This document shows, piece by piece, positions 25,788 through 34,021 of a DNA stretch of 64,000 bases. Under the pieces are notes generated by a model, which was given only the letters and a program-made list of their open reading frames with translations, was not told where the DNA came from and did no database searches. The translations under genes and the position numbers were made by a program. Within the stretch, counting starts at the first letter, position 1; the number at the start of each line of letters is the position of its first letter. Source of the stretch: DASPHG01 sp963849605 (GTDB lineage: Bacteria; Actinomycetota; Thermoleophilia; Solirubrobacterales; Thermoleophilaceae); assembly GCA_963849605.1 (NCBI GenBank), contig CAWKHX010000017.1, forward strand, positions 186,001 through 250,000, given 5' to 3'.

Positions 25788-26437
25788 TGCGCCGTCACCG
25801 TGATCGGGCCGAAGTTCTCGTCCTGCTGCCAGGCGGCCTCGCCCGACTTGTAGAGCTCGAGCAGCGCCCACACCGTCATCGCCTCGGTCAGCCGGTCGGC
25901 GCCCTTCACCGCCTCGTCGAACGAGAACTGCGCGCGCGTCGAGAGAATCGAGCGCAGGTGGGAGAGCCGCATCTCGACCGTGACGCGCGGCCGGGCCATG
26001 TGGCGCAGGTCGACCGGCGGCGGGATGCGCAGGAGGCCGCCGAGCGCCTCGGCGAGCTGGACGGGCTCGTACGACTGCTTCGCAACGTCGAGCGAGACCC
26101 GGCGAAGCTCCTTGGGCAGCGGCGCTGAGCGGTAGCGGAACCCGGCCTCGGCCGCGAGCCGCTCGTGCATGAACGCGGCCGCCGAGCGGTAGCGGGCGTA
26201 CTCGAGCATCCGGGCGAGCAGCTCCTCGGCCGCCTCGCCCGGCAGGAGCTCCGGGAAGTCGACCTCCTCGCTCGGCAGCATTAGCTGCGACTTCAGGAGC
26301 AACAGGGCAGCGATGAGGACGAGGAACTCGGTGGCCGCCTCGAGGTCGAGCTCGCCGGTCTGCTCGAGGTGGTCGATGTACGAGACGACGACCTCGGCCA
26401 GGTCGACCTCGAGCAGGTCCACCTCCTCCTTCAGCAC
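25784..26437 (-). CDS. scpA: Segregation and condensation protein A, 5' end uncertain
   Basis: 217 residues from GTG 26437, with VLKEEVDLLEVDLAEVVVSYIDHLEQ and LLLLKSQLMLPSEE typical of the kleisin ScpA and its C-terminal winged helix (RAQFSFDEAVKGADRLTEAMTVWALLELYKSGEA). The conserved N-terminus, which should read DLEVFQGPFDLLLTLV, is encoded just upstream in the same frame (26479 to 26438) but no ATG, GTG or TTG precedes it before a stop. The ATG that overlaps the trpS stop (26508-26506, ATGA) is in the wrong frame by one base. Either a base is missing near 26495-26505 or a rare start is used. Confidence 0.88.
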   Translation of the reverse strand: MLKEEVDLLEVDLAEVVVSYIDHLEQTGELDLEAATEFLVLIAALLLLKSQLMLPSEEVDFPELLPGEAAEELLARMLEYARYRSAAAFMHERLAAEAGFRYRSAPLPKELRRVSLDVAKQSYEPVQLAEALGGLLRIPPPVDLRHMARPRVTVEMRLSHLRSILSTRAQFSFDEAVKGADRLTEAMTVWALLELYKSGEAAWQQDENFGPITVTAQ

Positions 26438-26504
26438 GAGCGTCAGCAGGAGGTCGAACGGGCCCTGGAAGACCTCCAGGTCGAGGTCGAGTGAGGCGGG
26501 ACCC

Positions 26505-27509
26505 TCATCGGGGCGAGGTTAGACGCGCGGGCCCGACGCCCATGACCGTGCGGACCTCGGCCAACGTCTCGGACGCGATCGCGCGCGCCCGGTCGGCGCC
26601 CTGCTGAAGCGTGGCCTCGAGCCCCTGCGAGTCCCCGCGCAGCTCGGCGTAGCGCTCGCGCACCGGCGCGAGCAGCTCCACGACGGCTTCGCCGGCCGCC
26701 TCCTTGAACGCGCCGTAGCCCTGGCCCTCGAACTCCTTCTCGATCTGCTCGGGCCCTGTGCCGCGAGCGACGGCCATGATGTCGATCAGGTTCGCGATCC
26801 CCTCCTTGCCCTCGCCACGGAGGACCTCGGAACCCGAGTCGGTCTGGGCGCGCTTGACCTTGCGCCGGATCGCGTCCGGGTCGTCGTCGACGTAGATGAG
26901 CCCGTTCTCGGAGCTGTACGTCGTCGACATCTTCGTGGTGGGGTCCTGCAGGTCCATGATGCGGGCGCCCACCTCCGGTATCCGGTGGCGCGGCACGACG
27001 AAGACCTCCCCGTAGGTCGCGTTGAAGCGCTCCGCGATGTCGCGCGTCAGCTCGAGGTGCTGGCGCTGGTCGTCCCCCACGGGCACCTCGTCGGTCTTGT
27101 AGAGAAGGATGTCGGCGGCCTGGAGCACCGGGTAGAGGAAGAGGCTCGTGCGCACCAGCTGCTGCTCGCGGGCCGACTTGTCCTTGAACTGGTGCATCCG
27201 CTGGAGGTCGCCGTAGGCGGTCACGGAGGACAGGAGCCAGCAGAGCTCTGAGTGCTCCGTTACGTCGGACTGGCGGAAGAGGATGCAGCGGGATGGGTCG
27301 AGGCCGGACGCGATCAGCATCGCCGTGGTGTCCAGCACGTAGTCGGGCAGCGCCTTCGCGTCGTAGTCGACGCTCGTGGCGTGCAGGTCGACCACGCAAT
27401 AGATCGCCAGGTCGGCGCGCTCCTGGCCCTCGACGTACTGCCGCATCGCGCCTATGTAGTTGCCGAGGTGCTTGCGCCCGGTGGGCTGGATGCCGCTGAA
27501 TATCCGCAT
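26505..27509 (-). CDS. trpS: Tryptophanyl-tRNA synthetase
   Basis: 334 residues. Class I synthetase charging tRNA-Trp. The ATP-binding signature corresponds to SGIQPTGRKHLGNYIGAM (HIGH-like) and KMSTTYSSENG (KMSKS-like); VGDDQRQHLELTRDIAERFN matches the tryptophan-binding region. The arrangement is that of bacterial TrpRS of the short (330-350) type. Its stop overlaps the ATG that should start scpA. First gene of the trpS-scpAB transcript; 20 bp divergent from the arfB-like gene. Confidence 0.95.
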   Translation of the reverse strand: MRIFSGIQPTGRKHLGNYIGAMRQYVEGQERADLAIYCVVDLHATSVDYDAKALPDYVLDTTAMLIASGLDPSRCILFRQSDVTEHSELCWLLSSVTAYGDLQRMHQFKDKSAREQQLVRTSLFLYPVLQAADILLYKTDEVPVGDDQRQHLELTRDIAERFNATYGEVFVVPRHRIPEVGARIMDLQDPTTKMSTTYSSENGLIYVDDDPDAIRRKVKRAQTDSGSEVLRGEGKEGIANLIDIMAVARGTGPEQIEKEFEGQGYGAFKEAAGEAVVELLAPVRERYAELRGDSQGLEATLQQGADRARAIASETLAEVRTVMGVGPARLTSPR

Positions 27510-27529
27510 CGGCGCGGCACACTAACGAC

Positions 27530-27928
27530 GTGCTCCACATACGCCCCGGCATATCGATCCCGCTCGACGAGGTCGAAGTGCGCGCCAGCCGCTCCTCCGG
27601 GCCCGGCGGTCAGCACGCGAACGTGACCGCCTCCCGGGTCGAGGCGAGCTTCGACGTGGGTGCGTCGGCGGCCCTCACTGAGGACCAGAAGCGCCGCGTG
27701 ATGGCGCGCTGCGGGCCGGTCGTCCGCGCGGTCGCCCAGGACACGCGCTCGCAGCGGCGCAACCGGGACCTCGCGCTCGAGCGCCTCGCGGGCCGGCTCG
27801 CCCGGGCGCTGGCGGTGCAGCGCCAGCGCAAGGCCACCCGCCCCACGCGCGCCGCAAAGGAGCGCCGGCTCCAGCAGAAACAACGCCGGAGCGAGACGAA
27901 GCGGCTCAGGGGCCGGCCCGAGCTTTAA
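27530..27928 (+). CDS. arfB: Release-factor-domain ribosome-rescue protein (ArfB/YaeJ-like)
   Basis: 132 residues. A single release factor domain 3 with SSGPGGQHANVTASRVEASFDV (GGQ catalytic motif of peptidyl-tRNA hydrolysis) and no codon-recognition domains, followed by a basic C-terminal tail (RLQQKQRRSETKRLRGRPE) like that which binds the mRNA channel of stalled ribosomes in ArfB. It would rescue stalled ribosomes independently of stop codons. Divergent from trpS. Confidence 0.9.
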   Translation: MLHIRPGISIPLDEVEVRASRSSGPGGQHANVTASRVEASFDVGASAALTEDQKRRVMARCGPVVRAVAQDTRSQRRNRDLALERLAGRLARALAVQRQRKATRPTRAAKERRLQQKQRRSETKRLRGRPEL

Positions 27929-27977
27929 CGCGCCAGGGGCTTTAGATCGGCCGCGAAATGCCGATGCCACCATTGCG

Positions 27978-28934
27978 ATGGTGCAGATGGCTCGCACAGC
28001 GGGGCTCGTGGCCGCCCTATTCCTGGTGACAGCAGCGCCCGCGCACGCGTTCTTCCCCGACCTCTCGGTGGAGCTCTCCCCGCCGAGCGTGAAGAAGTCG
28101 CCCGCGCTCACCGCGACGATCAGCCAGCCGGCCACGGACACGCCGATCGAGCGCTTCACGCTCTCCTTCCCGGCCGGGTTCACGGCCGCCTCGGCGCGCG
28201 GGGCCGCGACGTGCGCACCCGCGCAGTTCACGGCGAACACGTGCACCGAGGACACCGAAATCGGCGACTTCTCGGGCCATCTGGGCTCGAACGTCCCGCT
28301 CGACGGGGCCATCAGCAAGACGGGCGACGAGACCTTCGGGATGCACGTGAGCATCCTCGGGGGCGCCGTCAGCCAGGTCGTCCGTGGTTCGCTCGTGAGG
28401 CGCGACAACGGGACGCTGGACCTCATGCTCGACGAGCTTCCGGCCCTCCCCATCACGGACCTGGTTTTGCACTTCGCCGGCGGAGACCGCTCCCTCATCC
28501 ACACGCCCGAGCGCTGTGGCGACTTCACACTGGACGGCAAGTTCACGAGCCGCCGCGGCGAGCTCGCCATCGACCGCAAGAAGATCACGATCGGCGGGTG
28601 TGCCGACGTGCCGGTCATCCGCGCCGAGAACGTCCGCTTCAGCGACCGCCGCTTCGAGGCCGGCGGCAGCCCCTATGCCGCCCGCACGATCATCGCCTGG
28701 TGGCTCCCCCAGGCCGTCGACCACACGAACGTGCTGATCCTGCGGCGCGCGGACGGAAGGTGGCGCAAGATCGGCCGCCTGGTCGGGACCGGCGACGAGG
28801 GTGACAACTCGCTGCGCTGGGACGGCCGCCTGCGCGGCGACGAGCTCGACCCAGGCCGCTACGCGGTTCGCATCAAGCCCGCGGGCAGCAACCCCGGCCC
28901 CCGGGTCGGCTTCCGGATCCTCCGCGGCACCTAG
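27978..28934 (+). CDS. Secreted protein of unknown function
   Basis: 318 residues; a start at 27987 (MARTAGL) is equally plausible. Signal peptide with cleavage after ...AAPAHA (about residue 24). The mature part has Ig-like beta-sandwich character (FTLSFPAGFTAASARGAATCAP, CTEDTEIGDFSGHLG, SNVPLDGAISKTGDETFG) and a C-terminal repeat-like section (IKPAGSNPGPRVGFRILRG). It resembles Thermoleophilia exported proteins of unassigned role; no enzyme motif is visible. Its stop is followed by a 285-bp convergent gap containing a strong hairpin. Confidence 0.7.
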   Translation: MVQMARTAGLVAALFLVTAAPAHAFFPDLSVELSPPSVKKSPALTATISQPATDTPIERFTLSFPAGFTAASARGAATCAPAQFTANTCTEDTEIGDFSGHLGSNVPLDGAISKTGDETFGMHVSILGGAVSQVVRGSLVRRDNGTLDLMLDELPALPITDLVLHFAGGDRSLIHTPERCGDFTLDGKFTSRRGELAIDRKKITIGGCADVPVIRAENVRFSDRRFEAGGSPYAARTIIAWWLPQAVDHTNVLILRRADGRWRKIGRLVGTGDEGDNSLRWDGRLRGDELDPGRYAVRIKPAGSNPGPRVGFRILRGT

Positions 28935-29082
28935 CAGCCGGCACCGACGGTCGCCCTGCACCGACGAGCGATAGCCCCCTACGACCCGGCTCGGAACGCC
29001 ACCCCGCGGCGGCCAGAGCGGTTGCCGACCTCCCCGAAGTCGACGTGACCGTAGCTGACGTCCAGTCAACGGTCTCGGGCAC

Positions 29083-29128
29083 CGATTGCTGAATCCACCC
29101 CCCTATAAGGGGGTCAACTCAGCAATCG
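29083..29128. terminator. Long two-part hairpin between convergent genes
   Basis: CGATTGCTGA (29083-29092) pairs perfectly with TCAGCAATCG (29119-29128), and inside it ACCCCC (29097-29102) pairs with GGGGGT (29109-29114), with 4-base internal loops and a CTATAA loop. It sits in the convergent gap 28935-29219, 149 bp after the secreted-protein gene and 92 bp beyond the gcvPB stop. No U-tract follows, so it may be a terminator-like or REP-like element rather than a simple intrinsic terminator. The outer stem ATTGCTG recurs at 42784. Confidence 0.65.
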
Positions 29129-29172
29129 CTGCGGAAATACGCGCGGCCTGTTTGAAGCGCGCCCGGACGATC

Positions 29173-29186
29173 CCCCCTACCCAGCC
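29173..29186 (-). repeat. GGCTGGGTAGGGGG element, copy 2
   Basis: Same 14-base minus-strand sequence as at 14458 and 42860, here 34 bp past the gcvPB stop. A related CCCCCTAC block also lies at about 28973. Confidence 0.55.
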
Positions 29187-29219
29187 TCCGGCGCCCCGCC
29201 GAATCACACCGCGCCAGGG

Positions 29220-30708
29220 CTAGAGCGGCTGCCGGACCACCGGGCGCTTCGCGGCGCCCACCTCGTCCAGGCGGCGCACCGGCGCGGTGTACGGCGCGTT
29301 GCGGGCCACCTCGGGGTCGTCCTTCGCCTCTTCGAGGATCGACCGGATCGCCTCGGCGAAGTGGTCGAGCCGCTCCTTGGGCTCGGTCTCCGTCGGCTCG
29401 ATCATGAGCGCCTCTTCGACGAGCAGCGGGAAGTAGACGGTCGGCGGGTGCACCTCGTGGTCGAGCAGCCGCTTCGCGATGTCCGTCGTCCGGATGCCCA
29501 GCTTCTCCTTTGCGCCGCGGCCCGACAGCACGAACTCGTGCATGCAGTGGCGGTCGAATGCGAGCGGCAGGTACTCCGCGATGCTCTTCGCGCCCGAGCA
29601 GCGCCTTGAGGTAGTTCGCGTTCAGGACGGCGGTCTCCGACGCCTCTTTCAGCCCGTCCGCCCCGAGCGAGCAGATGTAGGCATACGAGCGGACGAAGAC
29701 GCCGAAGTTGCCGTGGAACCCGCGCAGCCGCCCGATCGACTTCGGCCGCTCGTAGTCGAGGTCGAACCACTCCCCCGCGCTCCCGTTCGACCGCTCCCGC
29801 CGCACGACCTGCGGGCGCGGCAGGAACGGCTCGATCCGGTCGGAGACCGCGATCGGCCCCGAGCCCGGCCCGCCGCCGCCGTGCGGCTGCGTGAACGTCT
29901 TGTGCAGGTTGAAGTGGACGATGTCGAAGCCCATGTCGCCGGGCCGCGAGATCCCCATGACGGCGTTGAGGTTCGCGCCGTCGTAGTAGAGCGTCCCGCC
30001 GATGTCGTGGACCACGCCCGCGATCTCGCGGATGTTGCGGTCAAACAGGCCGAGCGTGTTCGGGTTCGTGAGCATCAGGCAGGCGACGTCCTCGGTCGCC
30101 TTCTCGCGCAGGTCGTCCACGTCGACGCCGCCGTCGGGCGCCGTCCCGACCTTCACGACCTCGTAGCCGGCCATCGTCACGGTCGCCGGGTTGGTGCCGT
30201 GCGCGGTGTCAGGGGTGAGGACCTTGTGCCGCTGCTGGCCGCGCTCCTCGTGGTAGGCGCGCGTCAGCAGCAGGCCGGCCAGCTCACCGTGCGAGCCCGC
30301 GCTCGGCTGCAGCGACACGTGCGGCAAGCCGGCGATCTCGCTCAGCGCTCGCTGAAGGCGCCACATCAGCTCGAGTGCGCCCTGCGCGCGCTCGGGATCC
30401 TGGAGCGGATGCAACCTCGAGAAGCCCGGCAGCGCCGCCACGCGCTCGTGCAGCTTCGGGTTGTGCTTCATGGTGCACGAGCCGAGCGGGTAGAAGCCGG
30501 TGTCGAGGTCGAAGTTCTTCTTCGACAGCGCGTTGTAGTGGCGCACGATCTCGGGCTCCGAGACCTCCGGCAGCTTGGCGGGCTCCTTCCGGACGGCGGT
30601 TGCGGGCAGGAGGTCGGAGACCGGGACCTCGGGCACGTCGAGCGGCGGCGGCGTAAACGCGCGCCGACCCTCGCGGCTCCTCTCGAAGATCGTGAGCGTC
30701 TCGCTCAT
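29220..30708 (-). pseudogene. gcvPB: Glycine dehydrogenase (decarboxylating) subunit 2, frameshifted
   Basis: From ATG 30708 the frame encodes ~370 residues of GcvPB, including DTGFYPLGSCTMKHNP, ATVTMAGYEVVKV and NLHKTFTQPHGGGGPGSGP with the PLP-binding Lys. It leaves phase at a GGGCGCG stretch (about 29590-29596); after skipping one base the family sequence continues (AKSIAEYLPLAFDRHCMHEF, then YFPLLVEEALMIEPTETEPKERLDHFAEAIRSI) to a proper stop at 29220. Both halves are highly conserved and no further damage is seen, so a one-base sequencing error is likelier than decay. With GcvPA it forms the P-protein. ATGA overlap with gcvPA. Confidence 0.85.
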
Positions 30709-32042
30709 GCGGCCACCTTCTGCAGCAGCGTGGCGAAGCGGTCGATGTGCGCCTTCGTGCGCCGCTCCGTGATGGCCACGAGCAGGCCGTCCTCGTACTC
30801 CGGGTAGTCGCGGCCGAGGCGGTAGCCCGGGTTGATGCCCGCCTCGCGCGCGCGTGTGAAGAGCTGATCCAGATCGGGCACCCGCACCGCGAACTCGCGC
30901 ACGACCGGGCCGGGGTTGATCGGCTCGAGCCCGAGCGTCTCGCGCGCGTAGTGCGTGCGACGGAGCATCAGCTCGGCGATCTCGACGACGCCGCGCTTGC
31001 CCAGCCACGACAGGTAGATCACGCCCGCGAGCGCGTTCAGTGCCTGCGAGGTGCAGATGTTGTGCGTCGCCTTCTCCCGGCGGATGTGCTGCTCGCGCGT
31101 CTGGAGCGTGAGCACGAAGCCGCGCCGGCCCTCGACGTCGACCGTCTCGCCCGCGATGCGCCCCGGCATCTTGCGGATGTGGCTCTCGCGCGCCGCGAAG
31201 AACCCGAACGACGGCCCGCCGAAGTCGAGCCGGTTCCCGAGCGACTGGCCCTCGCCGACGCACACGTCGACGCCGAAGTTGCCGGGCGGCTCGAGGATGG
31301 CGAGCGGCAGCGGGTCGGCCGCGCACACCACGAGCGCGCCCGTGCGCTTGCCCGCCTCGACCAGCGGGCCGAGATCCTCGACGGTGCCCAGGAAGTTCGG
31401 CTGCTGCACGAACACCGCCGCCGTGTCGTCGTCGACCGCCGCGGCGAGCTGCTCCAGATCGGTCGCGCCGGTGCCGTTGAGCGGCGTCTCGACGACCTCG
31501 GAGCCGAAGCCCGCGGAGGACGTGCGCAGGGTCTCGCGCGAGTGCGGGTGCACTCCGCGCGAGATGACGAACCTGCGCCGGCCGGTCTCGAGCTGCGCGA
31601 GATAGCCGGCCGAGGCGACCGACGACGGCCCTTCGTACATCGAGGCGTTCGACACGGGCAGGCCGGTCAGCTCGGAGATGGCGGTCTGGAACTCGAACAT
31701 CACCTGCAGACCGCCCTGCGAGATCTCCGGCTGGTAGGGCGTGTACGGCGTGAGGAACTCGGAGCGCGTGATGATCGAGTCGACCAGCGCCGGGACGTAG
31801 TGGTCGTACATCCCCGCGCCGAGGAACGAGATCTCGTCGTCGGAGCTCGTGTTACGCGCAGCGAGCCCCCGGAGGTGGTCGTTCACGTCCTGCTCCGACA
31901 TGCCGGGCGGCAGATCGAGCGGGCGGTCGAGCCGAACCTCGTCGGGCACCTCCGAGCGGAAGATGTCGTCGAGCGACTCGACGCCGATCGCGTCGAGCAT
32001 CTCGCGGCGGTCCGCGTCGGTTGCGGAGGTGTAGCGGCTCAA
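30705..32042 (-). CDS. gcvPA: Glycine dehydrogenase (decarboxylating) subunit 1
   Basis: 445 residues from TTG 32042, which overlaps the gcvH stop (TTGA). MSRYTSATDADRREMLDAIGV opens the N-terminal region; YTPYQPEISQGGLQVMFEFQTAI, SLGNRLDFGGPSFGFFA and KATHNICTSQALNALAG are characteristic of the A subunit of split P-protein. With GcvPB it decarboxylates glycine in a PLP-dependent step and passes aminomethyl to lipoyl-GcvH. ATGA overlap with the downstream gcvPB. Confidence 0.94.
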   Translation of the reverse strand: MSRYTSATDADRREMLDAIGVESLDDIFRSEVPDEVRLDRPLDLPPGMSEQDVNDHLRGLAARNTSSDDEISFLGAGMYDHYVPALVDSIITRSEFLTPYTPYQPEISQGGLQVMFEFQTAISELTGLPVSNASMYEGPSSVASAGYLAQLETGRRRFVISRGVHPHSRETLRTSSAGFGSEVVETPLNGTGATDLEQLAAAVDDDTAAVFVQQPNFLGTVEDLGPLVEAGKRTGALVVCAADPLPLAILEPPGNFGVDVCVGEGQSLGNRLDFGGPSFGFFAARESHIRKMPGRIAGETVDVEGRRGFVLTLQTREQHIRREKATHNICTSQALNALAGVIYLSWLGKRGVVEIAELMLRRTHYARETLGLEPINPGPVVREFAVRVPDLDQLFTRAREAGINPGYRLGRDYPEYEDGLLVAITERRTKAHIDRFATLLQKVAA

Positions 32043-32428
32043 CTCTGCAGCAGCTTCTTGTACTCGTCCACGTCCAGCAGCGAGCTCGCCTCGCTCGGAT
32101 CGCTGAGCTTGACCTTCACCAGCCAGCCCTCGCCGTAGGGGTCGTCGTTGATCCGCTCGGGGGCATCGGAGAGCCCGTCGTTCACGGCGACGACCTCGCC
32201 CGAGAGCGGCGCGACCACGTCGGAGACCGCCTTCACCGACTCGACCTCGGCGTAGGACTGGTTCGCGTTCACCGCCGCACCCACGTCGGGCGGGTCGTAG
32301 AAGACGACCTCACCGAGCGCATCCTGCGCGTACCACGTGATCCCGAAGGTGGCCTCGTCGCCCTCGACACGGGCCCAGTCGTGCTCCCGGTGGTACTTCA
32401 GCTCGGGCGGATAGGTCTCCTCGGCCAA
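32039..32428 (-). CDS. gcvH: Glycine cleavage system H protein
   Basis: 129 residues. Carries the aminomethyl group on lipoate between P and T proteins. KYHREHDWARVEGDEATFGITWYAQDALGEVVFYDPPDVG and the lipoyl-attachment region SYAEVESVKAVSDVVAPLSGEV, with Lys in ESVKA (about residue 65), identify it. TTG start at 32428 follows the gcvT stop TAG without a gap (TAGTTG). Confidence 0.96.
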   Translation of the reverse strand: MAEETYPPELKYHREHDWARVEGDEATFGITWYAQDALGEVVFYDPPDVGAAVNANQSYAEVESVKAVSDVVAPLSGEVVAVNDGLSDAPERINDDPYGEGWLVKVKLSDPSEASSLLDVDEYKKLLQS

Positions 32429-33502
32429 CTAGCCGTCCTCCTTCTTGTAGAGCGGTTTCTCGCGGATCTCGGCTCGGCGCCGCTTGCCGCGCACGTCGAC
32501 CTCGACATGGGTCCCGGGCGCGGCGGCGTCCACTGGAACGTACGCCATCCCGATGCCGAGCCCGAGGCAGGGCGAGTGGCTGCCGCTCGTGACCACCCCA
32601 CGCGGCTCGCCGTCCACGAGGACCGGGTTTCCCGGCCGCGGAATGCCGGGGTCGGTGAAGGCGAATGGCACGAGCGTCTCGGCGGGCTCGAGTCCCCGCA
32701 GCGCGTCGGAGCCGATGAAGCCCGTGTCGAGCTTGCAGCACCAGCCGAGCCCCGCCTCGATCGGATTGCGGTCCTCGGAGAGGTCGTTGCCGTACAGGTG
32801 GAAGCAGACCTCGAGCCGCAGCGTGTCGCGCGCGCCGAGGCCGGCCGGCGTCACGTCGAGCGCATCCCACACCGCCGTCGCCCCGTCCGGCGGGATCAGC
32901 AGCTCGACGCCATCCTCGCCCGTGTAGCCGGTGCCGCACACGAGGCAGTCCACGCCGGCGACGCGTGCGCTCACCACGCGCATGCGCGCGGGCGCCTCGC
33001 CCTCGAGGTGCTCGCCGAGCACCGCACGCGCGCGCGGCCCCTGTAGGGCGATCATCGCGTGCTCCGCCGCAACATCGCGAACCTCGACGTCGAAGCCCTG
33101 CGCGTGCTCGGCCAGCCACGCGAAGTCGCGCTCGTGGTTGGCCGCGTTCGTAACGGTGAGGTAGCGCTCGTCGTCGAGCCGGTATGTGAAGAGGTCGTCC
33201 AGGACGCCGCCGTCCTCGCGGCACAGGACCGAATACTGGGCGCCCCCGACCGCGATCTTCGAGACGTCGTTCGACAGGACGCTCTGCAGGAAGCGCTCGG
33301 CGTCCGGCCCGCTCGTCTCCACCTCGCCCATGTGCGAGACGTCGAACTTGCCGGCGTCGGCGCGCACGGCGACGTGCTCCTGCCTGATCCCCTCGTACTG
33401 GACCGGCATCTCCCAGCCCGCGAACGGCACGAGGCGCCCTCCGGCCGCCTGATGGCGGTCGAAGAGCGGGGTTCGGCGCAGCGTCTCGGTGGCCGGCGGC
33501 AA
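32429..33502 (-). CDS. gcvT: Aminomethyltransferase (glycine cleavage T protein)
   Basis: 357 residues from TTG 33502 (PPATETLRRTPLFDRHQAAGGRLVPFAGWEMPVQYEGI). KFDVSHMGEV and YSVLCREDGGVLDDLFTYRL are T-protein signatures, GTGYTGEDGVELLIPP lies in the folate-binding domain, and the C-terminal barrel ends ...EKPLYKKEDG. It transfers the methylene to tetrahydrofolate. The start is a rare TTG because the only longer frame runs antisense through the neighbouring genes. First gene of gcvT-gcvH-gcvPA-gcvPB; no glycine riboswitch fits in the 27 bp before it. Confidence 0.93.
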   Translation of the reverse strand: MPPATETLRRTPLFDRHQAAGGRLVPFAGWEMPVQYEGIRQEHVAVRADAGKFDVSHMGEVETSGPDAERFLQSVLSNDVSKIAVGGAQYSVLCREDGGVLDDLFTYRLDDERYLTVTNAANHERDFAWLAEHAQGFDVEVRDVAAEHAMIALQGPRARAVLGEHLEGEAPARMRVVSARVAGVDCLVCGTGYTGEDGVELLIPPDGATAVWDALDVTPAGLGARDTLRLEVCFHLYGNDLSEDRNPIEAGLGWCCKLDTGFIGSDALRGLEPAETLVPFAFTDPGIPRPGNPVLVDGEPRGVVTSGSHSPCLGLGIGMAYVPVDAAAPGTHVEVDVRGKRRRAEIREKPLYKKEDG

Positions 33503-33529
33503 GGGCTGAGAGGTTAGGCTGCACGACCG

Positions 33530-33982
33530 ATGAGCGGGATGGTCGCGCCGAAGAGCAGCCTCTTCTGGAGGTTCTTCAACACCTCCGTGAAGGGCCACAC
33601 CGCGATCTTCCGCCTGACGGGCGGCCGGATCGGCGGCAAGATGGTCGGCGGTCCAATCCTTCTGCTCCACCACGTCGGCGCGAAGAGCGGCAAGAAGCGC
33701 ATCTCGCCGCTGCTCTACCTGGCGGACGGCGACCGGATGGTGATCGTGGGCTCGAAGGGCGGCTATACGAAACACCCCGGCTGGTTCCACAACCTCAAGG
33801 CGCACCCCGACACGGTGGTCGAGCTGCCGCGCGAGGGAAAGGTCGCGGTGCGGGCCAGGGAGGCATCCCCTGCAGAGCGCGATGAGCTCTGGCCGCGGGT
33901 CGTCGACCTCTACAAGGGCTACGACGCCTACCAGCGCTCGACCTCCCGCGAGATCCCGCTGATCGTCCTGGATCGCCGCTAG
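33530..33982 (+). CDS. Nitroreductase/deazaflavin (F420)-dependent family protein, second paralogue
   Basis: 150 residues, same family as the gene at 7275: LLLHHVGAKSGKKRISPLLYLADGD (phosphate region), MVIVGSKGGYTKHPGWFHNLKAHPD, and C-terminal REIPLIVLDRR. The N-terminal extension (SSLFWRFFNTSVKGHTAIFRLTGGR) suits membrane-associated Ddn members. Binds F420 or a related cofactor; substrate unknown. Divergent from gcvT by 27 bp, so the two promoters must overlap. Confidence 0.85.
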   Translation: MSGMVAPKSSLFWRFFNTSVKGHTAIFRLTGGRIGGKMVGGPILLLHHVGAKSGKKRISPLLYLADGDRMVIVGSKGGYTKHPGWFHNLKAHPDTVVELPREGKVAVRAREASPAERDELWPRVVDLYKGYDAYQRSTSREIPLIVLDRR

Positions 33983-34021
33983 CACCGAAAGTCCCGCCTC
34001 GCGCGAACGTTCTCTCGTTGC

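Noticed and set aside
33503..33529. Glycine riboswitch before gcvT
   Set aside because: Only 27 bp separate it from the divergent gene; no space and no riboswitch core seen.
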